From contig NZ_WQPL01000006.1 of NCBI RefSeq assembly GCF_018785245.1, positions 1 to 32,019 of the forward strand: 32,019 nucleotides of DNA, written 5' to 3'. A program made the position numbers and the translations under genes. Origin of the DNA: Collinsella aerofaciens. Lineage in GTDB: Bacteria > Actinomycetota > Coriobacteriia > Coriobacteriales > Coriobacteriaceae. Shown in pieces: positions 14,913 through 22,971 of the stretch (its first letter is position 1; every line of letters begins with the position of its first letter). The notes below the pieces were generated by a model. It had not been told where the DNA came from. It saw nothing but the letters and a program-made list of their open reading frames with translations, and did not search any database.

Positions 14913-14964
14913 CTACGCCCTGGCGATGTTGAATTGGTGCCTTGTTCCTGTGGGGCCGTGGCGA

Positions 14965-14973
14965 TGTTATGCT
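14965..14973 (+). promoter_or_regulatory. Candidate extended -10 promoter for the zinc-ribbon gene
   Basis: TG-T-TATGCT forms an extended -10 element about 40 bases before the GTG at 15014. A TTGTTC at 14942-14947 is 20 bases away, too far for a standard -35. Confidence 0.35.
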
Positions 14974-15013
14974 CTAACCTCGATTGTTTGAATTGCTTCG
15001 AAAAGAGGATGCC

Positions 15014-16156
15014 GTGATCTGCCCGCATTGCCTTAAGACTATCGAGGACGGCGCCTCGTTCTGCCCCTACTGCAACGCCTATGTGGGTCCGGGCGATGGC
15101 CCCGAGCACACCGAGTTCGTGTTCTGTGAGGGCTGCGGTGCCCGTCTTTCTCCGCATGATCGTACGTGCCCCAAATGCGGACGCCCCGCTCCGGGTATCC
15201 TCTCCGAGGACGCGGCCGCATCCGACCTGGCAGCGGGCCGCACGGCGGGCTTTCCGCGCCTAACGCAAGAGCAGATCGATACCGAGGTGCCGCATGCGCC
15301 AGCCTCTGCCGCTGCGGTGCTCTCAGACGCCGCCGACCCCAATGAGACTTGCGTGCTGCCGGCTTTCGATAAGGATTTTGGTATCCCCAAGGTCGACATT
15401 CCCACGCCCGTTTCCCTGCATGACGATGCTCAAAAACCCAAGCGCAAAGTGCATCCCGACGAGGACGCCTATCACAAGCACAAGCGTCATATCCCCAAGC
15501 CGCTCATCGTCATCGCGGTCCTTGCCGTCGTTTGTGGCGGTGCCTATTGGTTCGTGACGACCGATCCCATGGGTGTTATGCCCGGCTTCTATGACCAGTT
15601 TGGCCAGGCCGCGCAGACGACCTTCCCTACGCGCCAAAAGGGTGAGGCGACTGAGGACGATACCAAGCAGGACGATTCTGCCGAGGTGGTCCAGGAAGAA
15701 ACCGTGCTCACCGATGATCAGCTCTATACCAGGCTCGACGGTCTGTATCAGACCATCGTGTCCTACGGTGACGAGGACCAGATCGGCGAGGTCATCGATT
15801 CTTTTAACAACGGCTATCTTCGAACGCCGCTGTCCACCCGTCAGGAGCTGTCGCAGAGTGCCTACGCTCTGCGCGACCAGATCAAAAAGACGCAAGATGA
15901 GCTCAACAACCTTAAGTATCAGGACGATACGGTCTATGCGGACGACATCGCCCACTTAAAGCAGCTTGCCGAGTGGATGTATGAGCGCGTCGACGTGATT
16001 TGCCAGAGCTGGGACATCTCGCTGGCCATTCCCGATGGCGAGTCGATGAGTTCCCACCAAAGCGAGATCCTGGCGCCCATCGCGCAGAGTGGCAACAGCG
16101 CGCTGAACCAGTACGACGCCAATGTGGGTTCCTGGAAGCCGCAGCAGTGTTCCTAA
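15014..16156 (+). CDS. Membrane-anchored double zinc-ribbon protein, function unknown
   Basis: 380 residues. Two CxxC-CxxC zinc ribbons at the N-terminus (Cys 3/6/17/20 and 38/41/52/55) are followed by a low-complexity linker, one membrane helix (about 163-182, PLIVIAVLAVVCGGAYWFV) and a roughly 200-residue C-terminal part predicted to be outside the cell, beginning with an acidic Glu/Asp/Gln-rich stretch and continuing as alpha-helical sequence. The start is the GTG at 15014, 5 bases after AAGAGG; the frame is open a little further but that adds only weak TTG codons. I recognise the zinc-ribbon plus single-helix layout seen in many Gram-positive envelope-sensing or scaffold proteins but no specific family for the outer domain. 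It sits just upstream of the cyclophilin and elongasome genes. Confidence 0.8.
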   Translation: MICPHCLKTIEDGASFCPYCNAYVGPGDGPEHTEFVFCEGCGARLSPHDRTCPKCGRPAPGILSEDAAASDLAAGRTAGFPRLTQEQIDTEVPHAPASAAAVLSDAADPNETCVLPAFDKDFGIPKVDIPTPVSLHDDAQKPKRKVHPDEDAYHKHKRHIPKPLIVIAVLAVVCGGAYWFVTTDPMGVMPGFYDQFGQAAQTTFPTRQKGEATEDDTKQDDSAEVVQEETVLTDDQLYTRLDGLYQTIVSYGDEDQIGEVIDSFNNGYLRTPLSTRQELSQSAYALRDQIKKTQDELNNLKYQDDTVYADDIAHLKQLAEWMYERVDVICQSWDISLAIPDGESMSSHQSEILAPIAQSGNSALNQYDANVGSWKPQQCS

Positions 16157-16194
16157 AATTAGTTCGCCATAGTCGGCATAACCTACGTGCGCAA

Positions 16195-16224
16195 TTGATG
16201 TAAGCGCATGCTTATTGCTACAAT
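16195..16224 (+). promoter_or_regulatory. Promoter of the cyclophilin gene
   Basis: TTGATG (16195-16200) and TACAAT (16219-16224) with an 18-base spacer. The spacer starts with the dyad TAAGC-gcat-GCTTA (16201-16214), which could be an operator. Confidence 0.5.
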
Positions 16225-16263
16225 TCGTACAAATATGCTTTAAACGCACGAGGAAGGAACCAC

Positions 16264-16806
16264 ATGTTTGGTTTTAAGAAAGAGCTCTACACGCCTGAGT
16301 ATCAGCTTGCCGGCGACGAGTGCGCCGTTATCGAGACGTCGAAGGGTACCATCAAGGTCAAGTTTGACGGCGAGGGCGCTCCCATTCATGTCGCGAACTT
16401 CTGCGAGCTTTCCACGATGGGTTTCTATGATGGCCTTAAGTTCCATCGCTATGTGCCCGGCTTTGTCATTCAGGGCGGCGACCCCAATACCCGCGATATG
16501 TCCGGCGCCGACGTCGCTGCCGGTCTTGAGGGCCCCGACGGCATGCCCGGTACCGGTGGCCCCGGCTACTGCATCAAGGGCGAGTTTGCCACCAATCCGC
16601 GCAACAGCCATGTCGATGGCGCCCTTGCCATGGCACGCTCCATGGATCCCGATTCCGCGGGTTCGCAGTTCTACTTCTGCTTGGGTGCCCAGCATAACCT
16701 CGATTCCGGTTACACCGTCTTTGGTACCACGGTCGAGGGTCTCGATGTGATTTCGCAGCTGCGTGCCGGCGACGAGATCGTCCATGTCGAGATCGTTCAC
16801 GAGTAA
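16264..16806 (+). CDS. Cyclophilin-type peptidyl-prolyl cis-trans isomerase
   Basis: 180 residues, all one cyclophilin domain. Catalytic and binding motifs are FHRYVPGFVIQGGDP (active-site Arg and Phe/Gln), GALAMARSMDPDSAGSQFYFCLG, and DSGYTVFGTTVEGLDVI. It has no signal peptide, so it is most likely cytoplasmic and speeds proline isomerisation during folding. The ATG is preceded by GAGGAAGG about 6 bases upstream. A probable promoter lies at 16195-16224, and the TPR gene follows 11 bases after the stop, so the two are probably co-transcribed. Confidence 0.95.
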   Translation: MFGFKKELYTPEYQLAGDECAVIETSKGTIKVKFDGEGAPIHVANFCELSTMGFYDGLKFHRYVPGFVIQGGDPNTRDMSGADVAAGLEGPDGMPGTGGPGYCIKGEFATNPRNSHVDGALAMARSMDPDSAGSQFYFCLGAQHNLDSGYTVFGTTVEGLDVISQLRAGDEIVHVEIVHE

Positions 16807-16817
16807 AGGGGATTTCC

Positions 16818-18122
16818 TTGAATAGCCAGCTGATCCAACAGGGCCGTGCCGCTTACCGCGCGGGTGATTTTTCCGCTGCAGCCCAGATGCTTGGGGCGGC
16901 AAAAACTCCCGATGAGATTATGGGCGAGGCCGATCACCTTCGTGGCAACGCCTTGATGCACCTGGGCATGTATGCCGAGGCCGCCGAGGCCTATGCCGCC
17001 GCCCTCAACGACGGCACCTATGGCAAGCGCGGCGCGCTGCTCACCAACCGCGGCAAGGCACTCGCCGCCGTGGGCGACTACACGACGGCCGCTCAGGCGT
17101 TCTCTGCCGCTACGCAGGACGCTTCTTATGCCACGCCGTTCAAGGCCTATCTGGGCCTGGGTAACGCGCTGTTCCAGTCGGGCGACTATGCCAACGCGGG
17201 TACTGCTTTCCGTCAGGCTGCCATCGACGGCGCCAATCCGGCTCCTGCCGCCGCACTCGGCGAGCTCGGTCGTTGCTTCATTAAGCTCGGCCGTCCGGCG
17301 GATGCCGTGGAGACCTACCGTACGGCTATCGACTTTGCCGGCCCCCGCGACGACACGCGTGCGCTCAACGCCGGCATGGGTCAGGCGCTTTCTGCCGCCG
17401 GCCGTCCCTCCGACGCACTCGACGCCTTTAACGCCGCTACTGCCGATGGTATCTACCAGCTCACCTCCGAGCAGGCCGATGAGCTTGCCCGCGTGCACGA
17501 TTCGCTTGCCGCGCTGTCTGCCCAGACGGCTATGGCCACGGCTCCGGCGCCCGCGATGGACGCTCCTGCCGTCGATCCGCTCGATCCTACGGGCGCGACC
17601 GGTCAGTTTATGCCCGATCCCTCGGACACCGGCTTCTTTACGCTGTCCGAGTCCGAGATGGTCCAGCAGGACCGTCAGGATCGTAAGCAGGCCAAGGTCC
17701 GTCGTCGCCACCGCCACACGGGTCTCAAAGTCTTCATCGTGCTGCTTCTGCTCATTTTGATCGCCGTGGGCGGTCTGGGCTTTGCCTACACGCGCGGCTT
17801 TGGTTTCCCGTCCCAGGAGTCTGTCGTTTCCGATCTGTTCCAGGCTGCCGGCGACGGTGACACGGCAAAGGCCGAGTCTTGCCTGGCCTCGAGCCTGTCC
17901 GAGGACGCTAAGTCGATGATCATCTCCTCGATTCCGCAGGGTGCCACTGTGTCCGTCGAAGGCATGGATCAGTCCATGACCGAGACGACCGCTAAGGTGA
18001 AGGCATCGCTGTCCAAGGGCGGCGAGCAGGAGTACACCGTCAAATTCGTGCGCTCCGACAACCATATCGGCTGGGCCGTTTCCTCGCTCGATATGGATTT
18101 CTCGGCTGCTGACAACCAGTAG
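16818..18122 (+). CDS. Membrane-anchored TPR-repeat protein, function unknown
   Basis: 434 residues. Residues about 1-235 are alpha-helical TPR-like repeats (GRAAYRAGDFSAAAQML, NALMHLGMYAEAAEAYAAAL, NRGKALAAVGDYTTAAQAF, GNALFQSGDYANAGTAFRQA, GRCFIKLGRPADAVETY). A Pro/Ala-rich linker and a basic RRRHRH patch precede one membrane helix (about 304-326). The last 105 residues lie outside and resemble small DUF4878-like beta domains (a tentative call). TTG start at 16818 with AAAGGGGA 5 bases upstream. Architecture, a cytoplasmic binding platform tied to an outer domain, parallels the zinc-ribbon protein two genes upstream. A scaffold role for envelope proteins is possible but only inferred from mreB lying next door. 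Confidence 0.85.
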   Translation: MNSQLIQQGRAAYRAGDFSAAAQMLGAAKTPDEIMGEADHLRGNALMHLGMYAEAAEAYAAALNDGTYGKRGALLTNRGKALAAVGDYTTAAQAFSAATQDASYATPFKAYLGLGNALFQSGDYANAGTAFRQAAIDGANPAPAAALGELGRCFIKLGRPADAVETYRTAIDFAGPRDDTRALNAGMGQALSAAGRPSDALDAFNAATADGIYQLTSEQADELARVHDSLAALSAQTAMATAPAPAMDAPAVDPLDPTGATGQFMPDPSDTGFFTLSESEMVQQDRQDRKQAKVRRRHRHTGLKVFIVLLLLILIAVGGLGFAYTRGFGFPSQESVVSDLFQAAGDGDTAKAESCLASSLSEDAKSMIISSIPQGATVSVEGMDQSMTETTAKVKASLSKGGEQEYTVKFVRSDNHIGWAVSSLDMDFSAADNQ

Positions 18123-18144
18123 TGACCTTATGGGATTTAGCTTT

Positions 18145-18177
18145 GCCCGGCGCTTCACCGCAAGTGAGGTGCCGGGC
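18145..18177 (+). other. Imperfect GC-rich hairpin between the TPR gene and mreB
   Basis: GCCCGGC (18145-18151) pairs with GCCGGGC (18171-18177), with partial inner pairing. No T tract follows, so it is a weak terminator candidate at best. Confidence 0.4.
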
Positions 18178-18237
18178 TTGCGCTAGTATGATGAGCTAGT
18201 AGTTTTCCAGCAATCATCCAACACATCAGGAGTTGCG

Positions 18238-19281
18238 TTGTTTTCTTTGATGGATATGTTCTTCGGTAGCTATGCGGGCGATCTTGCCATCGACCTCGGC
18301 ACCGCCAATACGCTTGTCTCCGTGCGCGGCAAGGGCATCGTCATTCGCGAGCCCTCTGTAGTCGCCATCGACAAGAACGACGAGCGCATCCTGGCGGTCG
18401 GTATCGAGGCAAAGCGCATGCTCGGCCGTACGCCCGGCAACATCGTGGCCGTTCGTCCCCTGAAGGACGGCGTCATCGCCGACTTCGATGTTACAGAGGC
18501 TATGCTTCGCTACTTTATCGACAAGGCGTCCGAGAAGCGCTATCCGTGGACCCCGCGTCCGCGCGTTGTCGTCTGCGTTCCCTCCGGCGTCACGTCGGTC
18601 GAGAAGCGAGCTGTCTTTGAGGCCACGATCCAGGCCGGCGCTCGCCAGGCCTATCTGATCGAAGAGCCTATGGCCGCCGCTATCGGCGCCGACCTGCCCG
18701 TCGAGGAGCCTACCGGCTCCATGGTCATCGACATCGGTGGCGGTACCACCGAGGTTGCCGTTATCGCTATGGGCGGCATCGTCGTCTCGCAGTCCATCCG
18801 TATTGCCGGCGACGAGTTCGATCAGGCCATCCTCACGCACGTTCGCGATGCCTACAACTTGGCCATCGGCGAGCGTACGGCAGAGGACATCAAGATCAAG
18901 GTCGGCTCCGCCGTGCCGCTCAAGGACGAGCTCGACGTCGAGGTCAACGGCCGCGACGTGATCACCGGTCTGCCCAAGACCGTGCGCATCGAGAGCGAGG
19001 AGATTCGTCGCGCACTCAACAAACCGCTCGACGAGATGGCCAAGGCCGTCAAGGACGCGCTCGACGCTACGCCTCCCGATCTTGCCTCGGACCTTATGTA
19101 CTACGGCATTTTGCTGACCGGTGGCGGCGCGCTGCTGCGCGGTCTCGACGTGCGCCTGCGCGATGAGACCGGCGTTTCGGTCAACGTCAGCCCCACGGCG
19201 CTCGATAACGTTGTTAACGGCTGTGCCCGCGTGCTCGAGGCCAATGCGTTTGATGGCGGCTTCGTCCAGACCAATGCTTAA
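18238..19281 (+). CDS. mreB: Rod shape-determining actin homologue MreB
   Basis: 347 residues, normal length. Actin-fold ATPase motifs: phosphate 1 DLAIDLGTANTLV, RPLKDGVIADFDVTEAML, EEPMAAAIGADLP, phosphate 2 MVIDIGGGTTEVAVIAMGG, and adenosine motif LLTGGGALLRGLD. The N-terminal MFSLMDMFFG is hydrophobic enough to serve as the membrane-binding segment. MreB filaments guide lateral peptidoglycan synthesis. The TTG at 18238 has AGGAG 5 bases upstream; later ATG codons (18250, 18256) are too far from it. First gene of the shape cluster, followed by mreC after 21 bases. Confidence 0.96.
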   Translation: MFSLMDMFFGSYAGDLAIDLGTANTLVSVRGKGIVIREPSVVAIDKNDERILAVGIEAKRMLGRTPGNIVAVRPLKDGVIADFDVTEAMLRYFIDKASEKRYPWTPRPRVVVCVPSGVTSVEKRAVFEATIQAGARQAYLIEEPMAAAIGADLPVEEPTGSMVIDIGGGTTEVAVIAMGGIVVSQSIRIAGDEFDQAILTHVRDAYNLAIGERTAEDIKIKVGSAVPLKDELDVEVNGRDVITGLPKTVRIESEEIRRALNKPLDEMAKAVKDALDATPPDLASDLMYYGILLTGGGALLRGLDVRLRDETGVSVNVSPTALDNVVNGCARVLEANAFDGGFVQTNA

Positions 19282-19302
19282 TTTCCAAAAGGTGGATTCC
19301 AT

Positions 19303-20301
19303 TTGGCACGATCTTCGGGTTTCTCCACAAATCTGAATACCAAGCGACAATCAACGGGTATGCGCCCGTTGATTGTTTTCAGCCTGATTTCGGTGTTGCT
19401 GCTCACGTTTTACATCCGCGAGGGCGAGGCAGGACCGATTCATGCCGTGCGTTCGGGCGTAACGACGATTACCTCGCCGGTGCGCTTTGTGGGCTCGGCT
19501 GTGGCGGCTCCCTTCAATGCGATTGGCAACGTGTTCTCTAACCTAACGGCGTCGCAGGACACGCTCGACGAGCTCAAGAAGCAAAATGAGGAGCTGACCT
19601 CTAAGGTCGCCGAGCTTTCTGAGGCTCAAAAGACTGCCGAGCGCCTGGAGGGCCTGGTCGGGCTGCAATCGACCTACAACCTCAAATCGACCGCAGCTCG
19701 TATCGTTGGTGCCTCCGGCGATGCCTGGACCTCGACCGTTACCATCGACAAGGGCTCTGCCGACGGCCTTACCATCAACATGCCCGTGACGAGTTCTGCC
19801 GGTGTTATCGGCCAGATTATCGAGGTATCGGCCAAGACCTCTACCGTGCGCCTGATTGGCGACGAGAACTCGGGCGTGTCCGCCATGGTGCAGGACACGC
19901 GCGCCCAGGGTATGCTGCAGGGTCAGGCTGACGGCACGCTGCGTCTTGAGTACGTGAGCGTCGACTCCGATGTTAAGGTTGGCGATATCATCGTGACCTC
20001 TGGCATCGGTGGCGTGTTCCCCAAGGGCCTTCCGCTTGGCACCGTCTCGTCGGTTGAGAAATCGGCAAACGACGTGTACTACACCATTGTGGTGCGCGCT
20101 CAGACCACGGCCGAGAACAACGAGGAAGTGCTGGTCATCACCTCGCTGACCGACGAACAGTCGGCCTCGGATGAGGACGTGAGCACGGCCAACAGCACGC
20201 CGCAGGGAACGTCGCGCGATGCTGCGACCAAGACGAAGGACGAGAGCTCGGATGACAGTTCCGACACGTCCGTGACGACCGATTCTGGCTCGAGCGAATA
20301 G
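19303..20301 (+). CDS. mreC: Cell shape protein MreC
   Basis: 332 residues. A short cytoplasmic basic tail, one membrane helix (about 21-38, PLIVFSLISVLLLTFYI), a coiled coil (about 84-112, DTLDELKKQNEELTSKVAEL) and the MreC beta-domain (about 120-272) with VTIDKGSADGLTINMPV, GVIGQIIEVSAKTSTVRLI, GDIIVTSGIGGVFPKGLPLG. The last 55-60 residues are a Ser/Thr/Asp/Glu-rich tail with no hydrophobic content, presumably unstructured outside the cell. TTG start with AAGGTGG 7 bases upstream. MreC bridges MreB with PBP2 and MreD. Confidence 0.95.
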   Translation: MARSSGFSTNLNTKRQSTGMRPLIVFSLISVLLLTFYIREGEAGPIHAVRSGVTTITSPVRFVGSAVAAPFNAIGNVFSNLTASQDTLDELKKQNEELTSKVAELSEAQKTAERLEGLVGLQSTYNLKSTAARIVGASGDAWTSTVTIDKGSADGLTINMPVTSSAGVIGQIIEVSAKTSTVRLIGDENSGVSAMVQDTRAQGMLQGQADGTLRLEYVSVDSDVKVGDIIVTSGIGGVFPKGLPLGTVSSVEKSANDVYYTIVVRAQTTAENNEEVLVITSLTDEQSASDEDVSTANSTPQGTSRDAATKTKDESSDDSSDTSVTTDSGSSE

Positions 20302-20312
20302 GGGGCATGTCC

Positions 20313-20879
20313 ATGGATCTACACGAGCAGGGGATGAGCTCCCGCACGTTTGTAATCGCCGCCATTGTGTGTGTGCTGCTGCAGGCAGGCCTGGCACCGC
20401 AGATCTCCATTGCGGGAGGTCGCGTCAACTTCATGATTATCCTGGTGTGCCTAAGCGTGTTCTCGGGCGACCCGACCCGTGCCGTCGTGTGCGGTTTTTG
20501 CAGCGGCTTGTTTTATGACCTGTCCGCTGCCGTGCCGGTGGGCGTTATGTCGCTCCTGCTGACCGTGGGTTCTTTTGCCCTGGTGCACAGCGCCGTCGGT
20601 CAGACGGGCGGTACCCCGAGTGCGCGCGGCGTCACCGTGGGCGCCTTTGCGCTCGTCATTAATGTGATCTACAGCATCATCTTGCTGTTTATGGGTTTGG
20701 AGACGAGCTTTGTCGTGGCGATCTTCGGCCATGCGCTGCCGTCCTCGATCCTGACGGGTCTGGTTGCCATTCCGTTTTTGATGTCCGGCGTCGTGCCGCA
20801 GTCCGGCTATGGATTCTCCGCACGTGGCGGACGCCAGACGGGTATGCGCTTTAAGCCCAAGACCCGCAAGCTCAAATAG
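20313..20879 (+). CDS. mreD: Rod shape-determining membrane protein MreD
   Basis: About 188 residues with five to six hydrophobic helices (first near FVIAAIVCVLLQAGLAP; then VNFMIILVCLSVF, VVCGFCSGLFYDLSA, MSLLLTVGSFALVH, FALVINVIYSIILLFMG, ALPSSILTGLVAIPFLM). GFCSGLFYDL corresponds to the GFxxGLxxD motif of MreD. Position between mreC and the PBP2 gene settles the call. ATG 20313 is 7 bases after AGGGGG; ATG 20307 is in frame but only one base from it. Confidence 0.92.
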   Translation: MDLHEQGMSSRTFVIAAIVCVLLQAGLAPQISIAGGRVNFMIILVCLSVFSGDPTRAVVCGFCSGLFYDLSAAVPVGVMSLLLTVGSFALVHSAVGQTGGTPSARGVTVGAFALVINVIYSIILLFMGLETSFVVAIFGHALPSSILTGLVAIPFLMSGVVPQSGYGFSARGGRQTGMRFKPKTRKLK

Positions 20880-20892
20880 GGGAGGCCCGTAG

Positions 20893-22962
20893 ATGTCTTC
20901 CCAGATGACGGTTATTATCGCCGGTATCGTGCTGGTTGTGGCCATCGTGGTCGTGCTGGTCATCATGCGTCGAGGCGATTCCCGTTTTACCTACGATACA
21001 CAGCATGGAACGGCCCCGCGCGCCACCGAGGGCGAGGGCAATACCGCGGCGACCGCCTTTAAGGGCCGCTTTTCCATCCTCACCACGGGTGTGGGCGCGA
21101 TGTTTGCGGCACTTGCCGTCAAGCTGTGGGGCATGCAGATGGTCTCGTCGGACTATTACGAGAAGCAGGCTAATAGCAATCAGACTCGCACCGTTACCAC
21201 TCCCGCTGTACGCGGCCGCATCCTCGACCGCAATGGCGTGGCGCTTGTCCAGAACCGTCCCTCACTTGCTGTCGTGGCCTACCGCGACCTTGCCGAGGAT
21301 GAGGTTCTGGTTCGCCATCTTGCCAACGTGCTTGGAATGCCTTACGTGGCGGTCCTTCGCAATATTCAGGACAATACAGAGGGCGCTCAGAGCCTGCATA
21401 CCATCGCGACGGACGTCCGTCGCTCCACGGTTGCCTATATCAAGGAACACGCCGGCGAGTTCCCGGGCGTCAAGATTGCCGAGCGTACCGAGCGCCAGTA
21501 TCCATATGGCGAGACGGCATGCCATATCTTGGGCTATACCGGCACCATTACCTCCGAGCAGCTCGAGGCCCAGAATAAGAAAACCTCTGGCGATGATGAT
21601 GCTTCTGCTGGCAAGATTACGTACCAGTCGGGCGATATCGTGGGCCAGGCGGGCGTTGAGAGCTACTACGAAAACCTGCTGCAGGGTATTCGTGGCGAGC
21701 AGACCGTCAAGGTCGATGCCTCGGGCAATGTGACCGGTCAGGCCGGTGCCGTGCCTGCGAAGGCCGGCTCCGACATTAAGCTCACGCTCGACCTTAAGAT
21801 CCAGCAGGCCTGCGAGATGGCGCTGGCGAGCGCTATCGAGCTTGCCAAGACCACTGGCTACAGCAATGCCGGCAACGGCGCTGTGGTGTGTCTCGATCCC
21901 AACAATGGCGAGATCCTGGGCATGGCGAGCCAGCCCAAGTTCGATCCGTCCGTCTTTATCGGCGGCGTCTCAAATGACGTGTGGACCGAGCTCAATGATG
22001 ACAAGGGTTCGCACCCGCTGCTCAACCGCGCCATTAGCGGACAGTACATGTCGGCCTCGACCATCAAGCCGCTCTCGGCACTGGCCGGTCTTGAGTTTGG
22101 AACCTACACGTCGGGGCAGACGACCAACTGCACGGGCTATTGGACGGGTCTGGGCAAGTCGTGGGGCAAGTACTGCTGGTTGCATTCCGGCCACGGCACC
22201 ATGACGCTGCAGTCGGGTATCGCCAACTCGTGCGACCCTGTCTTCTACGACATGGGTAAGGCGTTCTTTTATGACGAGCAACATCCCGAGGGCTTGCAGG
22301 AGGTCTTTCGTCGCTGGGGCCTAGGCAAGACCTGCGGTATCGATCTGCCGAGTGAGGGCGCGGGCCGTATTCCCGATGCCGAGTGGAAAGAGTCGTACTT
22401 CACCGACGCCTCTGCCGAGGACCGCAAGTGGAATGCCGGCGATATGACCAACATCGCCATCGGCCAGGGCGACATCCTGGTGACGCCCCTGCAGATGGCG
22501 TGCGCCTATATGGGTCTTGCCAACGGCGGCAAACAGTACGTGCCTCACGTGTTTTTGTCTGCCGTGTCGCGCGATGGCGACGGCGATGCCTATAAGTACA
22601 ACGGCAAGGGCAAGAAGAAGCGCCTGGAGGCCAAGATCAACAGCGATTCGGATTTGGCTCTTGTTCGCAACGGTATGCACGACGTGATTTACACGGCATC
22701 GACGTCCCTGGCGGCGCACTTTGGCACCCTGACGCCGCAGGTATACGGCAAGTCGGGCACGGGCGAGAAAAGTGGCGAGGACGAATACGCGTGGTTCTGC
22801 GCCTATGCGCCGGCCGATGACCCCAAGTATGTCATCGCTACTGTCCTGGAGCAGGGCGGCGGCGGCTCAGATACCGCGATGCATGTCGTGCGCGACGTGC
22901 TCGGCGTGATTTATGACGAGCCCGATACCTCTTCGGCCTCGGGCGATTCTTCGGTTCGATAG
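20893..22962 (+). CDS. mrdA: Elongasome class B penicillin-binding protein 2 (transpeptidase)
   Basis: 689 residues. The PBP dimer domain starts at VRGRILDRNGVALVQNRPS and GQAGVESYYENLLQG. The transpeptidase has STIK (Ser389, Lys392), SCD (446-448) in place of the usual SxN, and KSGT (620-623) as in other PBP2 proteins. It cross-links peptidoglycan made by RodA. Two hydrophobic segments precede the catalytic part (about 5-25 and 61-80), where one is usual. The ATG at 20893 is well placed after GGGGAGG, so the first segment appears to be translated. The 40 residues between the helices are polar. It ends 9 bases before rodA. Confidence 0.94.
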   Translation: MSSQMTVIIAGIVLVVAIVVVLVIMRRGDSRFTYDTQHGTAPRATEGEGNTAATAFKGRFSILTTGVGAMFAALAVKLWGMQMVSSDYYEKQANSNQTRTVTTPAVRGRILDRNGVALVQNRPSLAVVAYRDLAEDEVLVRHLANVLGMPYVAVLRNIQDNTEGAQSLHTIATDVRRSTVAYIKEHAGEFPGVKIAERTERQYPYGETACHILGYTGTITSEQLEAQNKKTSGDDDASAGKITYQSGDIVGQAGVESYYENLLQGIRGEQTVKVDASGNVTGQAGAVPAKAGSDIKLTLDLKIQQACEMALASAIELAKTTGYSNAGNGAVVCLDPNNGEILGMASQPKFDPSVFIGGVSNDVWTELNDDKGSHPLLNRAISGQYMSASTIKPLSALAGLEFGTYTSGQTTNCTGYWTGLGKSWGKYCWLHSGHGTMTLQSGIANSCDPVFYDMGKAFFYDEQHPEGLQEVFRRWGLGKTCGIDLPSEGAGRIPDAEWKESYFTDASAEDRKWNAGDMTNIAIGQGDILVTPLQMACAYMGLANGGKQYVPHVFLSAVSRDGDGDAYKYNGKGKKKRLEAKINSDSDLALVRNGMHDVIYTASTSLAAHFGTLTPQVYGKSGTGEKSGEDEYAWFCAYAPADDPKYVIATVLEQGGGGSDTAMHVVRDVLGVIYDEPDTSSASGDSSVR

Positions 22963-22971
22963 GAGGTTGCG

